This document shows, piece by piece, positions 10,865 through 19,203 of a stretch of DNA of 64,000 nt. The stretch is from contig OZ037922.1 in the NCBI GenBank assembly GCA_964035575.1, positions 868,001 to 932,000 of the forward strand, given 5' to 3'. Each line of letters opens with the position of its first letter. Within the stretch, counting starts at the first letter, position 1. Both the position numbers and the translations under genes were made by a program. The DNA is from Rhynchopus sp. YZ270_cl-10 (taxonomy: Eukaryota > Euglenozoa > Diplonemea > Diplonemida > Diplonemidae). The notes beneath the pieces were generated by a model that searched no databases, had not been told where the DNA came from, and saw only the letters and a list, made by a program, of their open reading frames with translations.

Positions 10865-10965
10865 AGATGTAAACCACGAAATGGATTGTAGGACTGCATG
10901 GTTTGGGTGTCCACCCCTACCATACCAAAGGTACACTGTTCACGAGAGGGCTTTTATATTTCAAT
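10865..10965 (+). repeat. Repeat family A copy 3, upstream of the sterol reductase
   Basis: The core is intact from AGATGTAAACCACG to ATATTTCAA. It differs from other copies in having a minisatellite, not a T-run, directly behind it. Confidence 0.8.
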
Positions 10966-10974
10966 GGTGCTTTC

Positions 10975-11095
10975 GGAAGTCGGTCAACGACCTGTCAAAC
11001 GACCTGTCAATATCAGGGGGTGTGTCTATAAAGTCCCTGTATCAGTGACCTGTCAACGACCTGTCAACGACCTGTCAACGACCTGTCAATATATC
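10975..11095 (+). repeat. 11-bp minisatellite
   Basis: Units of CGACCTGTCAA occur in two blocks, about three at 10979-11012 and four or five at 11046-11092. It is just downstream of a family A copy and upstream of the sterol reductase leader. Confidence 0.8.
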
Positions 11096-11189
11096 GACCC
11101 CTCCCGGAGCACCATTCAAATCAATTTTTCGCCCCCCAAAGGAAGCAGTGTTTTTTTTACGTAAGATCCGCCACACCGACCTCTGGTAA

Positions 11190-11280
11190 TCCAAGCAGCC
11201 TGCCTATTCCCCCCTCCCTCTCTCCCTGCCCTCCTCTCTCCCCAAACACCCTCATCACAGACACTCCTCCACACCCCACG
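11190..11280 (+). promoter_or_regulatory. Pyrimidine tract and acceptor of the sterol reductase gene
   Basis: A 60-base C/T-rich stretch ends in ATCACAG at 11260, 20 bases before the ATG. Such a clean tract beside a highly conserved gene is strong local evidence for an acceptor. Confidence 0.6.
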
Positions 11281-12552
11281 ATGACTGCCTCTGTTGCAAA
11301 GCAGCAGAAGAAGTTTGAGTATGAATTCGGCGGCCCCTTTGGCGCTGTGAGCACCATGGTCAACCTCCCGCTGGTCATCCTCTTCCTCTACTTTGCCTGC
11401 GGGAAGGAGTACCTGGTCGACGGCTTCAACGTCGCAAAGCTGTACCACAACCCCCCTACGATCCCTCCATTAGCAGAATTCTTCGATGCCACCGTTCTTG
11501 CCTGCACGATACTGTGGATTCTCTTCCTCGCTGCCCTCTTTTACATTCTTCCAGGTGAAACCGTGTTCGGCTCTAACATCCAAGGTACCTCCCAAAGGTT
11601 GAAATACAAACTGAACGGACACAGTACCTTTTGGGTTTCTATTGCCTGCGCGCTGTGCCTTGATTTGACCTATATCTATGACCACTATCTGCAGTTTGCT
11701 GTGAGCGCTGTGATTGTATCGTTGATGCTGACAGTGTATCTCTCCGTAACGTCGTTTATTGGGAAGAAAACGCTGGCAGAGGGGATCAGTGGGAACTTTG
11801 TGTACGACATCTACATGGGGAGGGAGTTGAACCCGCGGATTGGCAGCTTTGACTTGAAGGTGTTCTGCGAGCTGCGCCCTGGGTTGATTGGATGGGTTGT
11901 GATTAATCTGGGGATGATGGCGAAGCAGCGTGAGAACCTTGGCTACAACACGGTCTCTATGTACACTGTCGCAGCAGGCCAGGCACTGTACGTCTGGGAC
12001 TCCCTCTACCACGAACAAAGCATCCTCACGACAATGGACATCACAACAGACGGATTCGGTTATATGCTGGCCTTTGGCGACCTTGCGTGGGTGCCCTTCA
12101 CGTACACCCTTCAGACCCGCTTCTTGGTGGACCATGAAGGCGCCTCCGATCTCCTCTCATTGGCCGCTTTGGTGTTGACCTTCGTTGGCTTTTCGATCTT
12201 CAGACTGGCAAACTCTGAGAAGGATCGGTTCAGAAGGGCTCCAGGGTCGCCCGAAGTAGCGCACCTCAAGACTATGGACACAGGGATCAAAGGAAAGAAG
12301 CTGTTGATCTCCGGGTGGTGGGGCACTGCACGCAAAATCAACTACACCGGCGACTGGATTCTTGGGCTCTCCTGGTCTATGGTGACCGGGAGTGCAACGG
12401 TCTTGACGTACTTCTACCCGATCTACTTCGCGATTCTTCTCATCCACCGTGCAGGGCGCGACGACCATATGTGCAGGAAGAAGTACGGTGACAAGGTCTG
12501 GGAGGAGTACAAGGCGCACGTCCCATACTGCTTCATCCCTTACGTTCTGTAG
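11281..12552 (+). CDS. ERG24: Delta14-sterol reductase (ERG24/LBR family), 423 aa
   Basis: Membrane enzyme of the endoplasmic reticulum that uses NADPH to reduce the C14 double bond left after 14-demethylation in sterol synthesis. The family marks are clear: GRELNPRIGSFDLK (about residues 180-193), GYMLAFGDLAWVPFTYTLQ (about 260-278), LLISGWWGTARKINYTGDW (about 341-359) and the C-terminal RDDHMCRKKYG and PYCFIPYVL. About eight to ten hydrophobic segments are spread over the length, and 423 residues is normal for the family. MLAFGDL..WVPF fits delta14 reductases better than 7-dehydrocholesterol reductase, which has a different residue pattern there. The gene is intronless and follows a strong pyrimidine tract. 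It implies that the organism makes its own sterols. Confidence 0.93.
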   Translation: MTASVAKQQKKFEYEFGGPFGAVSTMVNLPLVILFLYFACGKEYLVDGFNVAKLYHNPPTIPPLAEFFDATVLACTILWILFLAALFYILPGETVFGSNIQGTSQRLKYKLNGHSTFWVSIACALCLDLTYIYDHYLQFAVSAVIVSLMLTVYLSVTSFIGKKTLAEGISGNFVYDIYMGRELNPRIGSFDLKVFCELRPGLIGWVVINLGMMAKQRENLGYNTVSMYTVAAGQALYVWDSLYHEQSILTTMDITTDGFGYMLAFGDLAWVPFTYTLQTRFLVDHEGASDLLSLAALVLTFVGFSIFRLANSEKDRFRRAPGSPEVAHLKTMDTGIKGKKLLISGWWGTARKINYTGDWILGLSWSMVTGSATVLTYFYPIYFAILLIHRAGRDDHMCRKKYGDKVWEEYKAHVPYCFIPYVL

Positions 12553-12810
12553 ACAAAGCGTGAAAAAAAGTGGATAAAAAAGTGAGGATGGTGTGATCAG
12601 AGTTTCTGATGTGCTTTCATGTCTGGGAGGAAGTGTTCTAACCTTGAAGGTGGTATTAAAAGGAAGAAAAAAACCCCTATCTCTTGGTGGTACAAAAACA
12701 AAAAGGAAAACGATGTTGTGTGCATACCATACTAGGTGGCTGACTATTTTTGTTTTCTTTTTCTATTTTTCTTACTCTGCGGCCTACATCAACTGTTGTA
12801 GGCGGGAATT

Positions 12811-12876
12811 TGTGCTTTCATCCGGATGGCTGGCATCGTACAGTGGGTCAGTCGGAGGTGCCTGCATCAACTACAG
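12811..12876 (+). repeat. Repeat family B copy 3
   Basis: It runs from TGTGCTTTCATCCGGATGGC to CTGCATCAACTACAG. A hairpin GCCTACA...TGTAGGC sits just before it (12782-12803). Confidence 0.8.
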
Positions 12877-12967
12877 TTTTTTTCTTCTTTTTTTAGTGGG
12901 CGGTGAGTGTTGCGTTCGTTGTGTGTGAATAGCCTGTATCCTGTCTGTCCGGTAGCTTTCTTTTTGC

Positions 12968-13020
12968 AGGTGACTAAGTACGTGATGTTTAGAGTCATCT
13001 TATCAACTTCTTCTTTGTGC
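12968..13020 (+). repeat. Repeat family C copy, diverged
   Basis: It begins GGTGACTAAGTACG and continues AGAGTCATCTTATCAACTTC. Directly before it is CTTTTTGCAG, so the repeat begins at an acceptor-like AG. Confidence 0.65.
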
Positions 13021-13560
13021 GCCCTGCCTATTCAAGTGTTCTTGTCAGGATTTATCCCAAAAGGCGGGCGAGAAGGAGAAGAGGGGAGTGACAGAGCGAG
13101 GATACGTGTAGTGTGATTTTTGAAATCAAATGGGTTATGCCTACGCGGAATATAGCCCATGTTGTTGTGTTACATCTCTCATGTTTTTACTTAGAATTTT
13201 TTTTTGTCCTTTTTTTTGACTTTTGCCTATTCTTCAAAAAGTATCTCCCCTTAACCTGACCATTGCAGAAAATGGAAAAAAAAGAAGTAATCTATAGGGA
13301 AACAAACGGGGTGTGCTATGTATATGGGGGGACCATGCTCCTGGAACTCCGCCCTGTAGAAATAATCTACAACATGACCAGCACTTGTCTATGACCAAAT
13401 TTGCAAAAAAAAATTATAACAGAAACAAAAAAATAATGTGTTCACCACAATGGTCACCGCCCCCCACTGATATTAGCTAAAAAAACGTTTTTGGCAAAAC
13501 AACAAAGTCTCTCACCTTCTCTCTCTTTCTCTTTCCCACCCTCTCATCCTTCCCCCCAAC
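13021..13560. other. Intergenic stretch before the eS25 gene, nothing recognised
   Basis: A/T-rich with several T runs. I see no gene or family repeat. The last 60 bases turn C/T-rich and form the acceptor region of the next gene. Confidence 0.4.
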
Positions 13561-13620
13561 TGACCCTCCATCCTCAAACCACAACCCACCACCCCACCGC
13601 AGGTCTAGTTCCATCACACC
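13501..13620 (+). promoter_or_regulatory. Pyrimidine tract and acceptor of the eS25 gene
   Basis: About 90 bases of nearly pure C/T with interspersed A end in CCGCAG at 13602, 18 bases before the ATG. It is the cleanest acceptor-like leader in the window. Confidence 0.6.
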
Positions 13621-13962
13621 ATGCCCGCTAAGAAGGCCGCCGCAAAGGCGGCACCCAAGAAGGGTGCCGCAAAGGGAGGAGCAAAGGGAGGAAAGGCCAA
13701 GAAGAAGAAGTGGTCGAAGGGAAAGACCCGTGAGCAGCTGAACAACGCCGTCATGTGGGACAAGAACCTTGTGAAGAAGCTGGAGAACGACGTGCCGAAG
13801 TTCAAGGTGATCACCATCTCCGTGATCTCCGACCGTTTGAAGGTCAACGGATCCCTCGCACGTGTCGCGCTTGAGTACCTGACCGAGAAGGGCCTCATCA
13901 AGCCGGTCTCCTTCAGCAGCAAGATCCGCGTGTACACCCGCGCCCTGACCGAGGAGGAATAG
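13621..13962 (+). CDS. RPS25: 40S ribosomal protein eS25, 113 aa
   Basis: Small-subunit ribosomal protein near the head of the 40S subunit, also needed for some viral and cellular internal initiation. The N-terminal 35 residues are an Ala/Lys/Gly-rich basic tail. The core follows with KKKKWSKGKTREQLNNAV (about 27-44), then YLTEKGLIKPVSF and IRVYTRA at the C-terminal winged helix. Length and order match the eukaryotic family throughout. Codons are strongly GC-biased (AAG, CTG, GTC) compared with other genes here, as expected for high expression. No intron. A-rich runs at 14010-14053 lie just after the stop. Confidence 0.97.
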   Translation: MPAKKAAAKAAPKKGAAKGGAKGGKAKKKKWSKGKTREQLNNAVMWDKNLVKKLENDVPKFKVITISVISDRLKVNGSLARVALEYLTEKGLIKPVSFSSKIRVYTRALTEEE

Positions 13963-14009
13963 ACGCTATGTCCTCGGACATAACCACCTTTTCCGCCTGA
14001 GAAAATCAA

Positions 14010-14053
14010 TTAAAAAAAAAAACACAAAAAATTCAAAAAAAAAAAAAAAAAAA
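14010..14053 (+). other. A-rich stretch after the eS25 gene
   Basis: Two A runs, the longer of about 18 bases, begin some 50 bases after the stop. They could be a genomic poly-A left by retroposition of an intronless gene, or just one of many homopolymers here. Confidence 0.35.
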
Positions 14054-14426
14054 TGCCCCGTTCCTTTTGAATTCCTCATCTTGGAGGTCATTTTCTGCGT
14101 TCCCTCTTCCCATCCACACCATCAACAGAAAGCAAACCAACACACCACCAATCCACTCTACACAAAAAAGGGCGATCAAACAACGTTCTTGCCCTCCCCC
14201 CCTTTTCCCTCATCAATTCTTTAAACCCCCGGAGGGGGGGAGAATCTACAGACGTGGGTTTAAATACAGCATACAACAGTTCAGTATCATTTGATAATTT
14301 CAATTTAACACAGTTTTAATACGTTTTAAACACCCTATATACTACACGGTGAACCAACACTGGGGGGTACCTTTGTTTCCTCCTCCTCCTTCTCCTTCTT
14401 CTTCTCTTCCACCTACCCTTATTAGA

Positions 14427-14481
14427 GCTGACTAAGCAAGAGAGGCTTAGGGTCATATTATAAACCTTTCTTTTCTTTGGT
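14427..14481 (+). repeat. Repeat family C copy in the leader of the acidic-protein gene
   Basis: GCTGACTAAGCAAGAGAGGCT, TTAGGGTCAT and ATAAACCTTTCTTTTC match the copy inside the cold-shock/DHH intron. A T-run and the acceptor AG at 14502 follow directly, so it has the same position relative to an acceptor as that intron copy. Confidence 0.85.
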
Positions 14482-14516
14482 TCTTATTTTTTTTTTTGTT
14501 AGAGGTGTGGTAAAGG
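14482..14516 (+). promoter_or_regulatory. Acceptor of the acidic-protein gene
   Basis: A T-rich tract ends in GTTAG at 14502, 14 bases before the ATG. Confidence 0.55.
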
Positions 14517-15548
14517 ATGGAAGGGGATGGCGTGCTGCCTTCTGAAGGATCGCAGACCGCGTTGGAATCGGGTTCGCCATCTTATGCTCAATCACCTTCG
14601 GAAGGGCCTGCTGTTGAAGGGATGGCGCATCGAGTCGAAATTATTTCGTTTCCTGAAAGCGAGGGGTGCCAGCTTTGCCAGGATACCCTTTCTGCGAACA
14701 ATGCGTTTGATGCGAATAAACTTCGAGAGATTCTTGCCTCTATCGCAGCCCTTCCCATCACAGAACAAAACGAAAGGGTGCGCACGCATCTCCTCGGAAC
14801 CCCTCGGGTCGCCCCACGGCATCGACACTCCGATGCAGGTACTCCTACTCATGCAGGGGGTCATCATCACCACCATGCCCCAAAGAATAGTTACGGAAAT
14901 ATGGCACGTCCAAAAACGAGGAGAGGCGCTCGAAGGGCGAAGGATACGTCTCGTAGTGTGAATGCGACGGTGTGGTCGGATAATGGGTATTTTGGGGATT
15001 CAAATCAGTCGCCGTTGTATCCAAACTGTGTGCAGCAGGGGTTTACGGGGCGGCCGGTGTCGAGGCGGGGGAGGAAAGGGGTGGAGGTGGCGAGACCGGA
15101 TTCACCATTACCAGAACCGCCTTTGGGGGATGGCGCGGTGGAGAACTCTCTGGAGGGCGAGGCTGCGGTGTTGCGATGCGTTTCCTTAGAAGATACGTGG
15201 CCCTGTGATGTGCACGGAGGGAACACCATTGTGCAGATCCCCTTTGTCGGGAATGTACACACTAATCATTCTCATCCTCATAAGACAGGAGGTCGAAGGC
15301 AAACACGGCGGCGTAGCTTCACAGACGACGTTCTTTCCCTTCTCCCATCCGTCGTGACTCAAGACCGACGGCTAGTAGTCAATTTTTTGAAATCGCTAAT
15401 CCGAACCCGAGAAGAAGAAGAGGAGGAAGCAGAAGAAGAAGACGAGGAGGAGGATGATGAGGAGGAGGAGGGGACACTGCTGGAGCCAGCACCTCTTCCA
15501 GGGCAAGGGTCGCGGGAAGAAGAGGGGTTGCATCTGGTCGATGCATGA
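14517..15548 (+). CDS. Unknown low-complexity protein with acidic tail, 343 aa
   Basis: I do not recognise this gene. The protein is largely disordered. It has CQLCQ near residue 55, a helical stretch (about 65-95), a histidine run HHHHH near 115, an Arg-rich segment RRGARR (about 135), and a second helical patch near 275-295 (FTDDVLSLLPS, VVNFLKSLIR). A Glu/Asp run of about 25 residues (about 298-322) comes from GAA/GAG/GAT repeats. There is no membrane segment. Acidic runs of this type occur in nuclear and chromatin proteins, but that is only a guess. The start is the first ATG after the acceptor at 14502. Single exon. Confidence 0.75.
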   Translation: MEGDGVLPSEGSQTALESGSPSYAQSPSEGPAVEGMAHRVEIISFPESEGCQLCQDTLSANNAFDANKLREILASIAALPITEQNERVRTHLLGTPRVAPRHRHSDAGTPTHAGGHHHHHAPKNSYGNMARPKTRRGARRAKDTSRSVNATVWSDNGYFGDSNQSPLYPNCVQQGFTGRPVSRRGRKGVEVARPDSPLPEPPLGDGAVENSLEGEAAVLRCVSLEDTWPCDVHGGNTIVQIPFVGNVHTNHSHPHKTGGRRQTRRRSFTDDVLSLLPSVVTQDRRLVVNFLKSLIRTREEEEEEAEEEDEEEDDEEEEGTLLEPAPLPGQGSREEEGLHLVDA

Positions 15549-15559
15549 GGGTGGGGGGG

Positions 15560-15702
15560 TACACGACGTTGAAGCAAATTACTTTACTTGTGGTTTTACA
15601 TGTCATTTTTTTTACTTGTGTTTAAGCTGTACGCTTACGTTTTTACGTGTGCCACAAGTAAACTATTTTCACAAGTAAAGCCATTTACTTCAACGTCGTG
15701 TA
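15560..15702. mobile_element. 143-bp MITE with 33-bp terminal inverted repeats
   Basis: The ends TACACGACGTTGAAG and CTTCAACGTCGTGTA pair over about 33 bases with about 3 mismatches, and the interior is A/T-rich. It is flanked on both sides by G runs. The outer TA may be part of the inverted repeat or a TA target duplication. It lies 12 bases after the acidic-protein stop, so it is probably in the 3'UTR. Confidence 0.85.
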
Positions 15703-15833
15703 GGGGGCGAAAGGGGGGGAGGAGGAGTACTGATGACGGAGGGTGGGAGATGGGGAGGGTGTGTATGAAATAAGAGGAGGGGGGTGTGAGGTATACGAAC
15801 GTCGTTTTTCAAGTCGTGCTGTCCTCTTTTTTG

Positions 15834-15935
15834 GATGTAGGACTGCATGGTTGGGGTGTCCACCCCCCGGTACAGCCGGTCATTTGTACCAAAGGTACAC
15901 TGTTCACGAGAGGGTTTTTGTATTTCAACTCTACC
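15834..15935 (+). repeat. Repeat family A copy 4, 5'-shortened
   Basis: It lacks the first 20 bases of the family (begins GATGTAGGACTGCATGG) but keeps the rest, to GTATTTCAACTCTACC. Confidence 0.8.
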
Positions 15936-16354
15936 TTTTTTTGAATAATCAACCATTGACAAATAGAAATGGAGAAACGACGTATGGTGCCCGCTTCTAG
16001 CGGATTTGGTTTTGTTCACTAACATCTCGCTCACAATTCATCAGTGAATAAAACACAAACCTTTTTGCGGTGGCGATAAAACGAAAAAGTGTTTTCTTGT
16101 CTTTCATTTATGTTTTATTAGGCTGCTTGACGTGGACCTGACATGCCCCATTTTTCACTTTTTACCACCGAGTTAAACCGATCACCACCGATCACCATGG
16201 ATCACCACCGACCAAGCCCAGCGTCAATCAGCCTATTTATGCTTTATTGTCATATCCCGAGGTCGTTTTCTATTTTTTTGTGCCATTTCAGGGGATCCCT
16301 CTACACATGTGAAAGTGCTCATATACACGCTTTCTGGTGGCGATATCAATTCTG
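15936..16354 (+). repeat. Dispersed repeat shared with the TMEM65-gene intron
   Basis: TGGAGAAACGACGTATGGTGC and GCGATAAAACGAAAAAGTG (up to about 16100) match a degenerate copy at about 33155-33300. The rest holds no gene. GATCACCACCG / GATCACCATGG repeats lie near 16180-16210. Confidence 0.5.
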
Positions 16355-16404
16355 AGGTGATTCAGCACAGAGCGGCTTAGGGTCATCTTATAACCCTTTT
16401 TTTC
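16355..16404 (+). repeat. Repeat family C copy
   Basis: CAGCACAGAGCGGCTTAGGG then TCATCTTATAACC, followed by a T-run. No gene start follows nearby. Confidence 0.7.
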
Positions 16405-16926
16405 ATGCCCAAAAAAACGTTCAAAAATGCATACCTTTTAGCGAAGAGGAAGCAAACCAGTAAAAGGGGAGGTCATGCAATGGGGTGGGTGGGTGGGTGC
16501 ACACATCCATGTGGTGCGGGTGCGGAGCCTTGCCTATGTGGGTGTGGGTACCGACACTCCCATGGGTGTACCTCAGTTTCCGCTGCACCTTTCGCCGTGT
16601 TGCACATTCGCTTATCACCATGTGTGTAAATGTGTTACGAAAATGTCAACCAAAATGAGGGGAGATTTCCCTTATAATAGTACAAATGCAAAACAAAGTA
16701 TGGTTACGTACACGGTCTTCACGTCTCCCCCAAAAAGGGCCCCAACTCCACTGGAACGGTGTTGTTTCCACAAGACTGCTCTTTAAAATTGCCTGGTCTT
16801 TTTTTTCTTTTTGGAAAAAAGATGAAAATAAAATTTTCCGACAGGAAAGAATTTCCACCCCAGGAAATTAATTTCACGCCAAGAAATACTTTCCCCCCAA
16901 CAGTGGTCTTGGTACCGTACTGCTCT
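16405..16926. other. Intergenic stretch, nothing recognised
   Basis: It contains GGGTGGGTGGGTG (about 16484) and Lys-rich A runs, but no gene and no family repeat that I can align. Confidence 0.35.
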
Positions 16927-16980
16927 AATCAGACTAAGCACGAGGCTTAGGATCGTTCTGGTTAACTTTTCTTTCTTTGT
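16927..16980 (+). repeat. Repeat family C copy
   Basis: AATCAGACTAAGCACGAGGC then TTAGGATCGTT and AACTTTTCTTTCTTTG. Confidence 0.75.
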
Positions 16981-17430
16981 TTTGTGAGAGGGCGGGGATC
17001 AGCTTACTAACAGCGCTCTCTTCGCGCGATACTGATATAAGATGGTGTGCACAACGGGCACATGCATCTGATATATTTTTCTTCTTCGGCTTCGTTGAGC
17101 ACTGCACCCATCAAACAATACCAAGATGCCTGCATTGCCGACTACAATTCCTGGCCACTCTCCGGGATGGTCTCCTCTCTCTCTCTCTCGTTTCCTTCTC
17201 TTGAGGGATGTCATTTCTTAACCCCCTCCCAATTCTCAAGGTCCCACAAAAAAAAAAGAATTAAGTAACAGGTGTCAACCTACAGTAGAAACCCTGGTTT
17301 CCCTTCCACATCCCCTCCTTAAGGTCCAGCTCAATTCAAATTCAATTACCATCTACCCTCCACATTTTCTTTAACTCCTTGATTTATACTCAATAATAGA
17401 CTTTAACTCCTTGATGAAATAAGTTAACTC

Positions 17431-17594
17431 TGTCACCTCATGAAATGAAGGAGGTTGAAACACACTTTGCGGTTCTAGGTGACGAACCGCGCTGCAGAGC
17501 CACTCCTCACCAAACAGGTAGAGGTGTGTGCGTTTCACCACAACCTCTCCCATGGGTTTTATCGTGTGGTGAGTGTTACGTTTCTATTTCCTAT
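17431..17594 (+). repeat. Repeat family D copy 1, in the leader of SPOUT1
   Basis: GAAACACACTTTGCGGTTCT, GACGAACCGCGCTGCAGA and CCTCTCCCATGGGTTTTATC match 28731-28918, and the right half matches 63640-63738 inside an intron. It includes the small hairpin GCGGTTC...GAACCGC. It ends 20 bases before the acceptor AG of the next gene. Confidence 0.85.
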
Positions 17595-17644
17595 TGTTCT
17601 ACCCGCATTGTACAGGACACATACACTTTAAAAAAAGGGTAATA
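17595..17644 (+). promoter_or_regulatory. Acceptor and leader of SPOUT1
   Basis: A short pyrimidine stretch ends in TACAG at 17615, 29 bases before the ATG. Confidence 0.5.
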
Positions 17645-18601
17645 ATGGCTCCCGTCAGAGAGGTTACACACCTTGTGGATACGGAAAGGAAGGGGCTTGC
17701 CGTTGCTATTCCGTCCTCCGTGCTGGACACACAGCACAAGCCTATTCTGAAGACGTACCTTTGTGGTCAGATTGCCCGCGCCCTTGCTGTGTTTCGCGTG
17801 GAGGAGATCATCATTTACAATGAAGAGGCTGCGTGGGAGCCGTACATTGATTTGCTGTTTTCGCAGCACAAAAACTTTCAGTCGAACAGCGCATTCATGG
17901 CACGCAACCTTCTGATGGCCGAATGCCCGCAGTACCTTAAGAAGTCGCTCTTCCCTATGCACGTTGATGTGCGGGACTGTGGTGCGATGCCACCTCTCAT
18001 GATTCCTTCACACCCTCTAGCCGACGATATGTCTCTCTACCGCGAAGGTGTCGTCATCTCCGAAGATGAGGAAGCGCAATCTTCCAACCAAGTCGAATGC
18101 GGTATCTGGAGACCCGCCACAATCCCTATCGACATCCCCACCGGACGCAGGGTGACTCTCAAAATGAATTTGACCGAGGACGGTACCGGGTATCCTGGAG
18201 GAGAAGAAGCTGCCCCAACCGCAACACCAGTTGCAATGCAGGAGGCAAGACAAAATGGGGAGCAGTACTGGGGGTACACAGTGCGTACAGCGTCGTCGCT
18301 CTCTGAAGCGATTGGGACCGATGAGAAATATGACCTGGTGATTGGAACCTCAGAACGTGGTGAAGATATATCAACGTCAGCATCGACACTGAAGATCCCA
18401 CAGCACTACCGTCCTCTGTTAGTCCTAGGAGGCCCAAAAGGGCTTGAGGCGGCAATAGAAGGGGACCCAGTCTTGAAAGGGTCGTACCCTGAAGATGTGT
18501 TCCACATGTGGGTAAACGCACTCCCAGACCAGGGATCAAAAACGATCAGAACAGAGGAAGCGTTGATAATGTGTTTGACTGCGTTGAAAAGTAAGTGGTG
18601 A
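17645..18601 (+). CDS. SPOUT1: SPOUT1 (C9orf114/CENP-32-type) SPOUT methyltransferase, 318 aa
   Basis: Predicted RNA methyltransferase of the SPOUT (trefoil-knot) fold. The human counterpart binds RNA and associates with spindle and kinetochores. Close matches to that family run through the protein: AVAIPSSVLDTQ (about 20-31), YLCGQIARALAVFRVEEI (about 38-55), ECPQYLKKSLFP (about 99-110), YREGVVI (about 133), YWGYTVR (about 206-212), YDLVIGTSERG (about 228-238) and GSKTIRTEEALI near the end, which forms the knot and S-adenosylmethionine site. An in-frame extension to 17573 exists, but it is a hydrophobic translation of the pyrimidine tract and lies before the acceptor, so I start at 17645. 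318 residues is close to the family norm. Single exon. Confidence 0.93.
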   Translation: MAPVREVTHLVDTERKGLAVAIPSSVLDTQHKPILKTYLCGQIARALAVFRVEEIIIYNEEAAWEPYIDLLFSQHKNFQSNSAFMARNLLMAECPQYLKKSLFPMHVDVRDCGAMPPLMIPSHPLADDMSLYREGVVISEDEEAQSSNQVECGIWRPATIPIDIPTGRRVTLKMNLTEDGTGYPGGEEAAPTATPVAMQEARQNGEQYWGYTVRTASSLSEAIGTDEKYDLVIGTSERGEDISTSASTLKIPQHYRPLLVLGGPKGLEAAIEGDPVLKGSYPEDVFHMWVNALPDQGSKTIRTEEALIMCLTALKSKW

Positions 18602-18768
18602 TTTTATTTTTTTGCATATTTTTATCAATTCGGGGGGTGGGTTAGGGGGGAAATTGGGGGTGGGGGTTTTTTTTTATCAAAAAATGGGTGGGGTGCTGGA
18701 ATTTTTGGAGAAAAAAATCCAAAATAATAGGCCGAACGATAAAAAAAGTTTTGTCTTCTTATTTTTAT

Positions 18769-18893
18769 CAGATGCAAACTATAAAATGGATTTGTAGGAC
18801 TGCATGGTTGGGGGTGTCCACCCTCAATTGTACAACGGGTCATATACCATGATACACATTTCACGAGAGGGCTTTTGTATTTCAAGTCAACTA
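18769..18893 (+). repeat. Repeat family A copy 5, upstream of the kinase
   Basis: CAGATGCAAACTATAAAATG through GTATTTCAAGTCAAC, followed by a run of about 16 T. It lies 310 bases before the kinase ATG, as copies 3 and 6 do before their genes. Confidence 0.8.
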
Positions 18894-19104
18894 TTCTTGT
18901 TTTTTTTTTTTTTTTTGCTGTTTCACATTTCACCATTTCACCATTTTACAACCCTTTTCTTGACAGAGACCACGCCCACCACCACACACCCCCGCCACCA
19001 CTATAACCAACACATCATACTCCAACAACACGCTGCATTTTAACCCCACCCCCCCATCCCTGCACCCCCTTTTTGTTTTGACAGGGTGGACTACCAACAA
19101 GGTG

Positions 19105-19203
19105 TTACCTATCAGTCTCTCTCTCCTTCTCTCTCTCTCTTTACCCCCCTGTTTGTCATTTTCCCTTTCATCACAGTTGTTGAAGAGAGGGGGAGAATAA
19201 TAA
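19105..19203 (+). promoter_or_regulatory. Pyrimidine tract and acceptor of the kinase gene
   Basis: A C/T-rich stretch with CT dinucleotide repeats ends in ATCACAG at 19176, 27 bases before the ATG. Confidence 0.55.

Noticed and set aside
11470-12135. 221-residue minus-strand open frame
   Set aside because: Antisense shadow of the sterol reductase gene.
17573-17644. 24-residue N-terminal extension of SPOUT1
   Set aside because: It lies before the acceptor AG at 17615, begins in repeat family D and translates a pyrimidine tract.
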